Assembly (NCBI GenBank): GCA_023392615.1
Contig: JAEVYT010000017.1
Coordinates: 1-64,000 of the forward strand
Length of the DNA stretch: 64,000 nt
From: Bacillota bacterium
Lineage (GTDB): Bacteria; Bacillota; Clostridia; Lachnospirales; Lachnospiraceae
Direction: 5' to 3'
This document shows, in pieces, positions 7,924 to 16,564 of the stretch. Made by a program: the position numbers and the translations under genes. The notes beneath the pieces were generated by a model. The model was not told where the DNA came from. It saw nothing but the letters and a program-made list of their open reading frames with translations, and made no database searches. Position 1 is the stretch's first letter. Each line of letters begins with the position of its first letter.

Positions 7924-8373
7924 ATGGTGAAACAAAATGATCTAATCAATGCAATAAAACTTATCATTGAGGATACCTTCACATCCTATCCCATTTATTT
8001 TAATAAATGCCCGGATGATTTCTTAAGACCTTCGTTATTGCTGAAATATGTAAAGTTAAGTCAAATGGATATTAATAGAGCAAATGTAGAGAAGACGGTT
8101 AGTTATATTGTCACATATTTTAGTACGATTGATAATCAGCTTAAAGCTGATTATCATGAGCTTATTGAAGCACAGGATTCTATTGTAGAGCAATTTTCAG
8201 TAGGTCATGTTAGTGTCGGAGATAGGGCTATTAAGTTGAAATTGATAACGGGGAGCATGGAAGAGGACAGGGTTAATGTAGAGTTACAATTTGAATACAC
8301 TGATAATCGAACCGAGCAGGAGGAAATATCCCCTCTTGCAACAACGGTTAACACAAAAATAGAGGAGGTTTAG
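7924..8373 (+). CDS. Tail terminator/completion protein (XkdJ-region type)
   Basis: The 149-residue protein resembles the phage tail terminator family found just before sheath genes in PBSX- and diffocin-type clusters. It should cap the upper end of the tube and sheath; with no head to join, it would seal the particle. GGAGG precedes the ATG. The sheath gene starts two bases after its stop codon, so the two are translationally linked. Confidence 0.7.
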   Translation: MVKQNDLINAIKLIIEDTFTSYPIYFNKCPDDFLRPSLLLKYVKLSQMDINRANVEKTVSYIVTYFSTIDNQLKADYHELIEAQDSIVEQFSVGHVSVGDRAIKLKLITGSMEEDRVNVELQFEYTDNRTEQEEISPLATTVNTKIEEV

Positions 8374-8375
8374 TT

Positions 8376-9440
8376 ATGAAACTACCAAGTATAAATATTG
8401 TTTTTTCCACACAGGCTACAACATCAATCACAAGATCGGATAAAGGGATTGTAGCACTTATTTTACGTGATGCAAATGCGGAAGGAGGATATGTCTTAAC
8501 AAGTAATAGCCAGATTCCGGCTACACTGGGTGTTGAAAATAAGGCTTTTATCGAGAGAGCCTTTATCGGTTATATTAATCCACCACGTAAGGTTATCGTA
8601 TATGTATTACCGAATGATTCTGAAAGCTTAGAAGATGCACTTGCATATCTTGAGACACAGACATTTGATTACCTTGCAGGACCAGTTGATATCTCGTCAG
8701 AAGAATGCTTAGAGGTAAGTAACTGGATTAAAGCGCAACGTGCCGATGGATTTAAAAAGAAGGCAGTTCTTCCTAATATCGGTGCAGATAACGAGGGCAT
8801 TATTAATTTCACAACAAGCGGAATTAAGGTTGGAGCGACAGAATATGACAGCGCCGAATATTGTTCCAGAATTGCAGGCCTCATAGCAGGTACACCGATG
8901 ACGATATCTTCTACCTATGCAATCCTTCCGGAGGTTTCGGATGTTGACAGGCTCACTAAAAGCCAGATGGATGATGCAATAGATTCCGGTGAATTTATTA
9001 TCTTCTATGATGGTGAAAAAGTTAAAGTAGGCCGTGGAGTAAACTCGTTGCAGACATTGACACAGGACAAGGGAGAGATTTTTAAGAAGATTAAGATTGT
9101 AGATACAGTTGACATGATTAGAAAAGACATCAAAGAAACAGTTGAGGATAACTATATTGGTAAATATTCTAATAATTATGATAACAAATGCGTTTTAATT
9201 TCTGCAATCAAAGGGTATTTCTCTGGTCTTGAAGACAGCGGCATCCTTGAGAAAGATACCAGTGTCGTAGATATCGATATTGACTCACAGGAATTATACT
9301 TACAGGGAAAAGGCATTGATACATCTGCAATGGCTGAGCAGGATATCAAGAGCGCGGTGACAGGGGATAAAGTGTTCTTGAAGGCACAAATTAAGGTACT
9401 TGATGCAATTGAGGATATTAGCCTCAACATTACAATATAA
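8376..9440 (+). CDS. Contractile tail sheath protein (XkdK-like)
   Basis: The 354-residue protein matches the phage sheath family: an N-terminal Ala-Thr-Thr-Ser-Ile-Thr-Arg segment, a central variable domain, and a C-terminal part ending in Asp-Ile-Ser-Leu-Asn-Ile. Sheath subunits polymerise around the tube and contract to drive it through the envelope. It is shorter than the PBSX sheath but of a size seen in diffocin-like particles. Its presence makes this an R-type (contractile) rather than F-type particle. Confidence 0.9.
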   Translation: MKLPSINIVFSTQATTSITRSDKGIVALILRDANAEGGYVLTSNSQIPATLGVENKAFIERAFIGYINPPRKVIVYVLPNDSESLEDALAYLETQTFDYLAGPVDISSEECLEVSNWIKAQRADGFKKKAVLPNIGADNEGIINFTTSGIKVGATEYDSAEYCSRIAGLIAGTPMTISSTYAILPEVSDVDRLTKSQMDDAIDSGEFIIFYDGEKVKVGRGVNSLQTLTQDKGEIFKKIKIVDTVDMIRKDIKETVEDNYIGKYSNNYDNKCVLISAIKGYFSGLEDSGILEKDTSVVDIDIDSQELYLQGKGIDTSAMAEQDIKSAVTGDKVFLKAQIKVLDAIEDISLNITI

Positions 9441-9452
9441 GGAGGAATTGAT

Positions 9453-9881
9453 ATGACAGGGAATAGAGTAATCAGTGGAACATGGGGAGAAGTATGGTTA
9501 AATGGAGAAATTGTAGGTGAATGTTATGGCTTACAGGCAAAGATGGCTATGACGAAGGAAGCCGTAAATCTATGTGGACAAATGGCAGAGGATTCTAAAG
9601 TGGTATCCGTAAAATGTACCGGTTCACTTAAGCTTCATAAGGTAAATAGCCGCTTAGCAATTGCAATTGGGGGTATGACAAAGGCTGGAAGAGACCCGCG
9701 TTTTACCGTAATGACAAAGCTTGCTGATCCAGACTCATATGGTACAGAGCGAATTGTTCTTAATAATGTATCCTTTGATGATTTGACACTTGCTGATTGG
9801 GAAACAGCGAAAAAAGGCACTGTGGAAGCACCCTTCACATTTACTGACTTTCAACTTATGGAAAAAATAGGAGTAATGTAA
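9453..9881 (+). CDS. Tail tube protein (XkdM-like)
   Basis: The 142-residue protein has the XkdM/DUF2001 pattern (Gly-Thr-Trp-Gly-Glu-Val-Trp-Leu-Asn-Gly near the start, and a conserved Phe-Thr-Phe-Thr-Asp-Phe near the end). It forms the inner tube pushed into the target cell. AAGGAGG precedes the ATG and the stop overlaps the next start by one base (TAATG). Confidence 0.9.
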   Translation: MTGNRVISGTWGEVWLNGEIVGECYGLQAKMAMTKEAVNLCGQMAEDSKVVSVKCTGSLKLHKVNSRLAIAIGGMTKAGRDPRFTVMTKLADPDSYGTERIVLNNVSFDDLTLADWETAKKGTVEAPFTFTDFQLMEKIGVM

Positions 9882-10246
9882 TGAATACGATTGATTTATT
9901 ATTAAATGCGAATATACCGGATCTTCCGGAAAAAGAGTTAAAATTGAAAAGACTTACTGAGATCTGCAAAGGAGATGTAGTCTTCAAATTACGTGCTCTT
10001 CCTTATAACCGAGCAGCTGAGATTATCAGCAGTCAAAAGGATGATATGAATGTACATATTGTTCTTGCAGGAACGATTGAACCGAATCTGAAGGACTCCG
10101 GATTACTTGATAAATACAACGCTGTAACACCGGCAGAGCTCGTTAAAAAAATGCTCTTACCAGGCGAAGTGGAGGATCTGTCAAGAGAAATTGAAAGACT
10201 AAGCGGATATCGTACAATCACAGTTGAGGAAGTTAAAAAAAAATAG
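9881..10246 (+). CDS. Tail assembly chaperone (XkdN-like), short zero-frame product
   Basis: The 121-residue protein occupies the position of XkdN / lambda gpG. The N-terminal part is acidic (Pro-Asp-Leu-Pro-Glu-Lys-Glu) and the C-terminal half helical. Such proteins coat the tape measure during tube assembly and are absent from the final particle. It ends Val-Lys-Lys-Lys-stop on a run of nine A, the slip site for the longer product described at 10235-10392. Confidence 0.85.
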   Translation: MNTIDLLLNANIPDLPEKELKLKRLTEICKGDVVFKLRALPYNRAAEIISSQKDDMNVHIVLAGTIEPNLKDSGLLDKYNAVTPAELVKKMLLPGEVEDLSREIERLSGYRTITVEEVKKK

Positions 10247-10392
10247 ACACTGACATAGAGACTCAAGTATTATTTTATCTTTTTGTCAAGCATCATGTAT
10301 TACCAGGCTCTTACTACAAACTACCCGAAGGGGAAAAGGTTGTAATAAGAGCCTTCTTTGAAAAATACATGGAGATGCAAATAGGACAATAG
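10235..10392 (+). CDS. Frameshift extension of the tail assembly chaperone (gpGT-like product of 9881-10392)
   Basis: Nine consecutive A (10235-10243) precede the zero-frame TAG. A -1 slip moves the ribosome into a frame open until the TAG at 10390-10392. This adds about 49 residues (beginning Ile-Asp-Thr-Asp-Ile-Glu, ending Gln-Ile-Gly-Gln) for a total near 170. The extension has no ribosome site of its own and fills what would otherwise be an empty gap between chaperone and tape measure. This mirrors lambda G/GT and many tailed phages. Confidence 0.8.
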
Positions 10393-10409
10393 AGGAAAGG
10401 TGGTGAGTT

Positions 10410-12626
10410 ATGGCAAATGATATAAGTATTACAATAAGTGCAAAAGATGATTATACACAGGCCATCAATACGATGAAAACTGCAAATCAGAGTTTTAGCA
10501 AAGACCTTACCGGGCTGCAGGCTAAGCTGACCGAGTTAAATAAAACCAAGGCCGTATTAAAAGTCGATACAGATAAGGCGTTGAATGCATTAAAAAAGGC
10601 TGAAGATCAGTATAAATCCACCGGTAAAGCGGCTGATAAAATGAAATTACAGCTTGCTGGTGCCAAGTATGAGAATGCGAATCGTAATCTTTCACTGGTA
10701 TCAGATCATGCAAAACAAGCAGAGAAAGATATTGTAAGTTTTACAGATACAGTTAATAGAACAGCAAATCTACCTAAAATTAAAGGTCAAGCAACCGAAC
10801 TTGTTTTAAAAACATTAAATGAAGTAGCTGTAACAAGAATAGGAAGTGCTTTAGGGCAAGAAGCTGGAATTATGGTGGATAGTGTATCCAGTATGGCAAT
10901 CACAGGAGCTACAATTGGAAGTTTGGCTGGCCCAATGGGAACTGCAGTAGGAGCAGTTGTCGGAGGCGGCTTAGGATATGTTCAAGGGCAAAATGAAATT
11001 TTTAAAAATAAAGATGAAGCTTTTAAAAATTATTATTCTGGTTTATATAACGACACGATGATAGCTCAAAATCAGTCTCTATCAAATGGAACAAATATCG
11101 CTGCAATCAAAGAGGCTGATAAAATACCCTTTTCTACACTTTTAGGTAGCCCTGAAAAAGCAGATAGTTTTATGGCGTCAATGACTGAATTTGCTGAATC
11201 AACACCATTTAGCTATAACGATTTATCTAATATAAGTAAGGCTTTACTTGCATATGGATACAAACAAAAAGAAATTATACCACTACTACAAAATATCGGA
11301 GATGCAGGAGCCGCATTGGGGATAAGTAATGATGATATTAAAAATATTGCAGTTACCATCGGAGGAATTCAAGCTAGCAAGTATGCTTCACTTGGAAGTC
11401 TAAATACATTAGAAGACAAACATATTGATGTATGGGGGGCTTTAACGAAAGAGTTCAATAAATCGAAAGATGCTATGAAGCAGATGGCGCAAGATGGGCT
11501 TATTCCAGGTGAACGGGCAGCTAAGGCAATTGCAAATTCATTGGGTAAAGACTTTAATGGCAGTATGGGTAAGGAGTCAAAAACATACAGTGGATTGAAG
11601 GATAAAATTGAGAAAAAGAAAGGCTCCTTAGATAGTTCCATGGGTGATGGATATTTCTCTGTTCGTAAAGTAGGCATGCAGGAGCAAGATGACTGGTTGA
11701 GTGGTACCAATGGTAAGTTGATGAAAGATGCCTATGATAAAATAGGACAATGGAAAGCATCACTAGAAAATTTATCGGAACAGTACGAAAGAGATGCGAT
11801 AAGTTCAGTAATGAGCGGAAATATTTCGAATAGCTTTAATAACTCAAAGCAGAAAAGCAAACTTATCAGACTTGCTGGAGAATATAGAGGAGCTCAGCTA
11901 GAATACAATGAAGGAACAAAACATGGAGATCAAAAAGAGAAACAGAAAGCTAATGCAAATATGGGGAGAATCATTGCTGAAGCTCAGGCGATAGCAAAGA
12001 ATGAATATAATGCAAGTGATGGAGCTCAGCTTGAACTAGAAACACAAAAGACGATTGCAGAGAATATAAAAAACGATGCTGGTTTGCAAACCATGTACTG
12101 GGATGCAGGTTATACCATGATGCAACAGTTTACAAAAGGAATGGATTCGGTAGTAAAAGAAAGTGAGAATTTACCATATCTTCTTCAAAGCCCACAGCAA
12201 AGACGAGAAGAATCATATAAGACGTTTGTAAATTGGGTACATAAGACGTTTAATGGGGAAGATGGGAATACAAAAAATGATAGATCTCAACCAACCAATA
12301 GTAAACAAAAAACCAATACCACTAGTGCAAAAGATACGAAAAAGCAGCTACCATATTGGGCATCGACGTCACCAAACCCGTTACCATCGCCATCTTCAAA
12401 CGCATATGGACTAACCCGCGTTCCCTACGACAATTACCCGGCATTACTGCATGAAGGAGAACGGGTGCTTACTGCAGGTCAAAGTCGTAGTCTGGACAAG
12501 AAAAAGGGAGCATCGGTTCGTGTTACTGGGAATACCTTTGTCGTACGTGAGGAAGGTGACATTGAAAGAATTGCGCATGAGATTGCAAAACTATTTAATA
12601 GCGCATATCAACTTGCAGAGGGGTGA
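10410..12626 (+). CDS. Tape measure protein
   Basis: The 738-residue protein has a helical coiled-coil N-terminus (1-130), a Gly/Ala-rich hydrophobic segment (about 155-195) that may insert into membranes, a long helical middle, and a C-terminus (about 665-738) with Tyr-Pro-Ala-Leu-Leu-His-Glu-Gly-Glu-Arg-Val-Leu-Thr, common in Firmicutes tape measures. It sets tail length; at about 1.5 angstrom per residue the tail would be near 110 nm, an inference. GGTGGTGAG precedes the ATG. No lytic transglycosylase or peptidase domain is evident. Confidence 0.85.
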   Translation: MANDISITISAKDDYTQAINTMKTANQSFSKDLTGLQAKLTELNKTKAVLKVDTDKALNALKKAEDQYKSTGKAADKMKLQLAGAKYENANRNLSLVSDHAKQAEKDIVSFTDTVNRTANLPKIKGQATELVLKTLNEVAVTRIGSALGQEAGIMVDSVSSMAITGATIGSLAGPMGTAVGAVVGGGLGYVQGQNEIFKNKDEAFKNYYSGLYNDTMIAQNQSLSNGTNIAAIKEADKIPFSTLLGSPEKADSFMASMTEFAESTPFSYNDLSNISKALLAYGYKQKEIIPLLQNIGDAGAALGISNDDIKNIAVTIGGIQASKYASLGSLNTLEDKHIDVWGALTKEFNKSKDAMKQMAQDGLIPGERAAKAIANSLGKDFNGSMGKESKTYSGLKDKIEKKKGSLDSSMGDGYFSVRKVGMQEQDDWLSGTNGKLMKDAYDKIGQWKASLENLSEQYERDAISSVMSGNISNSFNNSKQKSKLIRLAGEYRGAQLEYNEGTKHGDQKEKQKANANMGRIIAEAQAIAKNEYNASDGAQLELETQKTIAENIKNDAGLQTMYWDAGYTMMQQFTKGMDSVVKESENLPYLLQSPQQRREESYKTFVNWVHKTFNGEDGNTKNDRSQPTNSKQKTNTTSAKDTKKQLPYWASTSPNPLPSPSSNAYGLTRVPYDNYPALLHEGERVLTAGQSRSLDKKKGASVRVTGNTFVVREEGDIERIAHEIAKLFNSAYQLAEG

Positions 12627-12631
12627 TTATA

Positions 12632-13267
12632 TTGAGAAAGTTTAATTTCATAGAGAATGATACAGTACTGGTGCTACCCGTAACCCCACCGAGCTTTGAG
12701 ATTTCACATGGGATTAATGTTGAAACGATTAATATCCATACAGTAGGGGATGTAGTGATCCCTGGTTATGGGACGTTGGCATCAATCAGCATTAATTGCA
12801 TGTTTCCGGCTAGAAATTATTCTTTTAGTGTGGAGAATATAAATCATAGTGGAAAGGCTATGGTTTTTAATGAACCGAAGCCTTATAACTACATCAAGAA
12901 AATAAAAAAATGGTGTGATAATCATACTGTTTTAAGATTTGTCATCCATGACACAGATGTCAATATGCAGGTTATCATATCAGATTTTACATATGGCGAA
13001 AAAGACGGTACGGGTGACGTATATGCTACTATCAATTTGAGAGAATATCGGATGTTAAAAGTGGGACGTAGTAGAGTAGTTACCAAGAGTAAATCACTCT
13101 GTAAAAATTACCTCATCAAAAGAGGAGATACATTATCTGCAATTTGTCGTAAGTTTTATGGAAAAGCTTCACTTTATCCGAAGCTTGCAAAATATAATAA
13201 AATCAAGAATCCAAATTTGATTTATGCCGGTCGTACATTGAAAATTCCAGATAAAGAGCTGCTATAA
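12632..13267 (+). CDS. LysM baseplate/tail protein (XkdP-like)
   Basis: The 211-residue protein has an N-terminal tail-protein domain (starting Val-Leu-Pro-Val-Thr-Pro-Pro) and a C-terminal LysM of about 45 residues (Leu-Ile-Lys-Arg-Gly-Asp-Thr-Leu-Ser through Thr-Leu-Lys-Ile-Pro). LysM here probably attaches to the hub or touches peptidoglycan. I choose the TTG at 12632, six bases after GAGGGGTG; a GTG at 12623 is in frame but lies inside that site. It overlaps no neighbour after this choice. Confidence 0.85.
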   Translation: MRKFNFIENDTVLVLPVTPPSFEISHGINVETINIHTVGDVVIPGYGTLASISINCMFPARNYSFSVENINHSGKAMVFNEPKPYNYIKKIKKWCDNHTVLRFVIHDTDVNMQVIISDFTYGEKDGTGDVYATINLREYRMLKVGRSRVVTKSKSLCKNYLIKRGDTLSAICRKFYGKASLYPKLAKYNKIKNPNLIYAGRTLKIPDKELL

Positions 13268-13278
13268 GGAGGTGCTGT

Positions 13279-14268
13279 ATGATTGAATTATTCATAAAGA
13301 ACAGCAAAGGAACATTTAACATAACTCAACTAGCGGAAAACATTACATGGTCGGGAGATTATCAGCAATGTGCACGTACGTTATCCGTCGGATTAATATC
13401 ATCCTATAAGGACAAGAATATCCCAGTCATCGCCTTTGATCTAGGTAATGCGATTAAATTATGTGACGGGAAGAAAGTGCTGTTTGAAGGATTTATTATC
13501 GAACGTCAAAAAGACACCGGAAGTAATATTATCAACATCACTTGTTACGATAGAGGTTTTTATTTAAAACGTAATCAAACAACGATGAAATTTAAAAATT
13601 CTACTCCAGAGGCAATTACAAAGAGAGTTTGCACAGATTTTGATATTCCAGTTGGCAATGTTGTACCAACAGGTATAAAAATAAAGCGAAACTTTATTGG
13701 GGTGAGCCTTTATCAAATAATTCAAACGGCATATACTCTTGCATCTCAAAAAAATGGGAAGAAATATATCATCTATTTTACTGGTGCGGAGTTAAATGTT
13801 ATTGAAAAAAAGGTATCCAAAAGTACCTTGTTGATAGAGAGTGGAAAAAATTTGATGTCAGCCTCCATGTCTGAAAGTATAAGCGATATGATTAATCAGG
13901 TGGCAATTTATAATGAGAATGATAAACTGATTCGCACGTTAAAGAATTCTGAGCAAATAAAGCTTTATGGGGTGTTGCAAAGTTACATAAAACAGTCAAA
14001 AGGTGAGGATGTAACCAAAGATGCAAAACGTCTTATGTCGGATAATGGAGTTAACCAAAGGATTACTGTTGAAAACTTGGGGAATATATCAAATATAACC
14101 GGTGGTACGGTTGTTGTACGGGAGCCATATACAGGAGTATATGGTTTGTTTTATATAGATAGTGATGCTCACACATGGCAAAAAGGCCAGTATTTTAATA
14201 ATTTGACGCTCAATTTTAAAAACATAATGGATGAACAGGAAGCAGGTTCGTTACCGGATAATAGCTAA
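13279..14268 (+). CDS. Baseplate hub protein (XkdQ-like)
   Basis: The 329-residue protein follows the XkdP-like gene by 11 bases and matches the XkdQ/YqbQ family (Ile-Thr-Trp-Ser-Gly-Asp near the start; conserved Gly-Lys-Asn-Leu-Met-Ser and Tyr-Phe-Asn-Asn-Leu-Thr-Leu near 190 and 305). Related proteins are gp27-like hubs that hold the spike at the end of the tube. GGAGGTG precedes the ATG. Confidence 0.85.
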   Translation: MIELFIKNSKGTFNITQLAENITWSGDYQQCARTLSVGLISSYKDKNIPVIAFDLGNAIKLCDGKKVLFEGFIIERQKDTGSNIINITCYDRGFYLKRNQTTMKFKNSTPEAITKRVCTDFDIPVGNVVPTGIKIKRNFIGVSLYQIIQTAYTLASQKNGKKYIIYFTGAELNVIEKKVSKSTLLIESGKNLMSASMSESISDMINQVAIYNENDKLIRTLKNSEQIKLYGVLQSYIKQSKGEDVTKDAKRLMSDNGVNQRITVENLGNISNITGGTVVVREPYTGVYGLFYIDSDAHTWQKGQYFNNLTLNFKNIMDEQEAGSLPDNS

Positions 14269-14321
14269 CAGTCGTGTGTGTGATGACGCAAAGTATTAAT
14301 TATAAATAAGGAGGTGATTGT

Positions 14322-14579
14322 TTGAATAGTAATCCTTTTGCAGGAGTAATAAAAGTAATTCGTGATGATAACCGTGTACAGTCCCCCACATCATACCGTA
14401 TGGGGGAAGTAAAATCTGCGTCACCACTTATAGTAGATGTGGCAGGCACGGATCAGGAAGCAGAAGATTTGCTAAAAAACGATTTAATAACCAGCTTAGT
14501 AGCAGGAGACAACTTATTATTGCTGCCAATCGATGAGGAACAGAGATACATAATAATCTGTAAGGTGGTGAATGTATGA
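14322..14579 (+). CDS. DUF2577-like baseplate spike protein (XkdR-like)
   Basis: The 85-residue protein has the small OB-fold pattern of DUF2577 (Ser-Ala-Ser-Pro-Leu-Ile-Val-Asp ... Gly-Asp-Asn-Leu-Leu-Leu-Leu-Pro). It sits between hub and gp25-like genes, where PBSX-type clusters encode the spike. The start is TTG, supported by AAGGAGGTGATT just upstream. It overlaps the next start by four bases (ATGA). Confidence 0.75.
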   Translation: MNSNPFAGVIKVIRDDNRVQSPTSYRMGEVKSASPLIVDVAGTDQEAEDLLKNDLITSLVAGDNLLLLPIDEEQRYIIICKVVNV

Positions 14580-14992
14580 GTATATTTCCTATGATACAGC
14601 CGGAAGCTACAGAATTAGAAGAGGAATTGGAATTATATAAGGAAGTAAAGTGGGATTATGATAAGAACATTCCTGTATTTTCGAATGGATCCCCAGTTGT
14701 AGTAACAGGTAAAGAAGCTGTATTGGTATGGGCAAGAAAAGCACTTCAAACGCAACGGTACCGATATGATATTTATTCATGGGATTATGGAAGTGAAACA
14801 GAATCATTAATTGGGCAACCATTTGATGTAAAGTTAAAGGAATCGGAAGCAGCACGTTATATAAAAGAGTGTTTGCTCGTAAATCCATATATAACAGATA
14901 TTCAAAACATTTCCGTTGTAATTGAAGGAGAAGAACTTAATATAGAGTGCACGATAGAAACAGTATATGGGGAGGTGAATTTGAATGTATGA
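14576..14992 (+). CDS. Baseplate wedge protein (XkdS/DUF2634, gp25-like)
   Basis: The 138-residue protein has the DUF2634 pattern: an acidic N-terminus, then a gp25-like fold with Val-Leu-Val-Trp-Ala-Arg-Lys-Ala-Leu-Gln-Thr-Gln-Arg and Tyr-Asp-Ile-Tyr-Ser-Trp-Asp-Tyr-Gly. gp25-like proteins join wedge to sheath and trigger contraction. It is coupled by overlaps on both sides. Confidence 0.88.
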   Translation: MSIFPMIQPEATELEEELELYKEVKWDYDKNIPVFSNGSPVVVTGKEAVLVWARKALQTQRYRYDIYSWDYGSETESLIGQPFDVKLKESEAARYIKECLLVNPYITDIQNISVVIEGEELNIECTIETVYGEVNLNV

Positions 14993-16037
14993 AGAATTAA
15001 CCGTTGAGAATATCAAATTAGATATCATTAATCGGATGTCATCCGACATAGATACCAGGGAAGGTAGTTTTACAAATGATATGATTAGTGGAGTGGCTTA
15101 TGAGATATGGAAATTGTACCAATCTCTTGATGCGATTATCCCAATTGTATATGTTGATGAAACATCTGGAGAATATATTGATAGAAAATGCTCTGATTAT
15201 GGCATTATACGTAAAGAAGGAACAAAAGCTTCCGCAGAATTAACGATAAACGGTACGGAAGGTTCTGTGATACCAGCAGATAAGGTGTTCCTTACCGCGG
15301 AGGGTTTAGAATTTGTTACGAACAATGAAGTTACGATTACAGGAGGGATCGCCAAAGTGACTGCATCTGCAGTAGAAGCAGGATCAAGCTATAACGTTAA
15401 CGTAGATACAATTAAGAATCAATACTCAAATTTGGAGGGGATTAATTCAGTCACAAACCTTCCAGCTACAGGCGGGACGGATTCAGAATCAGATCAATCC
15501 TTATTAAAAAGATTATATGATTACCTTCAAAAACCAGCAACGTCAGGGAATATAGCCCATTATAAACAATGGGCAACGGAGGTTGAGGGAATTGGTAATG
15601 CAAAAGTATATCCTCTTTGGAATGGAGCGGGCACGGTCAAAGTATTAGTCGTGGGAAATAACAATGAGCCTGTTAATAGCACGATTGAGGGGAATTGTAG
15701 ATTACATATTGAGGAAAACCGTCCAATCGGGGCAGAAGTAACCGTAATCAGTGCAGAAGGGCTAGAGATCAATGTAAATGCAGAGGTTTTTGTTGATGCT
15801 ACTACAACAATCGATGAGGTACAGAAGGCATTTCAACTTTCGCTAAAAACTTACTTACATAACATTGCTTTTGAAACTTATCAGGTAGTATATAATCGAT
15901 TGGCTTATATGCTTCTGGATATTCCGGGTGTAATTGACTATCATTCCATTCTTATAAATGGAGATGATAAAAACATTAATATCGGTGGAAATCAAGTGCC
16001 GGTACTTGGAACGGTGGTGGTGAATAAATGTCTTTAA
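14985..16037 (+). CDS. Baseplate J-like wedge protein (XkdT-like)
   Basis: The 350-residue protein matches the Baseplate_J family: Ser-Ser-Asp-Ile-Asp-Thr-Arg-Glu-Gly-Ser near the start and Ala-Thr-Ser-Gly-Asn-Ile-Ala-His-Tyr-Lys-Gln-Trp-Ala near 188. It forms the wedge arms linking the hub to the fibres. It starts eight bases inside the gp25-like gene and overlaps the next by ten bases. Confidence 0.92.
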   Translation: MYEELTVENIKLDIINRMSSDIDTREGSFTNDMISGVAYEIWKLYQSLDAIIPIVYVDETSGEYIDRKCSDYGIIRKEGTKASAELTINGTEGSVIPADKVFLTAEGLEFVTNNEVTITGGIAKVTASAVEAGSSYNVNVDTIKNQYSNLEGINSVTNLPATGGTDSESDQSLLKRLYDYLQKPATSGNIAHYKQWATEVEGIGNAKVYPLWNGAGTVKVLVVGNNNEPVNSTIEGNCRLHIEENRPIGAEVTVISAEGLEINVNAEVFVDATTTIDEVQKAFQLSLKTYLHNIAFETYQVVYNRLAYMLLDIPGVIDYHSILINGDDKNINIGGNQVPVLGTVVVNKCL

Positions 16038-16564
16038 TTGATTTACTACCGGAGAACTACATAGAAAGTCCGGAGGTTGTAGCGCTTCAAGATGCTCTAG
16101 ATTATTTTTCTGAAGCGATGAAGGATGCAAAATCGGATTTGTTTGAACAATTTGATGTTAAAACAGCTACCTGGGGACTAACAATGATGGAGAAATCGTT
16201 AGGAATCAAGAGTAATGTATCCTCACCAATCGGATATCGAAGAGAGCATATTCGAGCGAAACTAAGAGGCGTAGGAACCATAACAAAAGCAATGCTTGAA
16301 CAAACTGCGGCAGCATATTCTGGTGGCGAAGTGACGATTATAGAGAAACCTGGAACAAACAACTTTGTTATAAAATTTGTCGGTACGCTCGGAATTCCGG
16401 CAAACATGGAAGGCTTGACTTTAACCATTGAAGAGATTAAACCGGCACACCTTAGCTATACTTTTGAGTATGTTTATAATACTCATGCGAAGTTATCAGG
16501 TTATACTCATTTAGTTTTATCGGGATATACACACAAGCTACTTAAGGAAGGAGTGATAAATTAA
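16028..16564 (+). CDS. YmfQ-like tail protein (DUF2313/XkdU-type)
   Basis: The 178-residue protein begins Leu-Leu-Pro-Glu-Asn-Tyr and has Trp-Gly-Leu then Arg-Arg-Glu-His-Ile-Arg-Ala-Lys-Leu-Arg-Gly-Val-Gly-Thr, the DUF2313 signature. In contractile phages it is a baseplate component next to the fibre (gpI-like). The stop overlaps the fibre start by one base (TAATG). Confidence 0.85.
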   Translation: MSLIDLLPENYIESPEVVALQDALDYFSEAMKDAKSDLFEQFDVKTATWGLTMMEKSLGIKSNVSSPIGYRREHIRAKLRGVGTITKAMLEQTAAAYSGGEVTIIEKPGTNNFVIKFVGTLGIPANMEGLTLTIEEIKPAHLSYTFEYVYNTHAKLSGYTHLVLSGYTHKLLKEGVIN

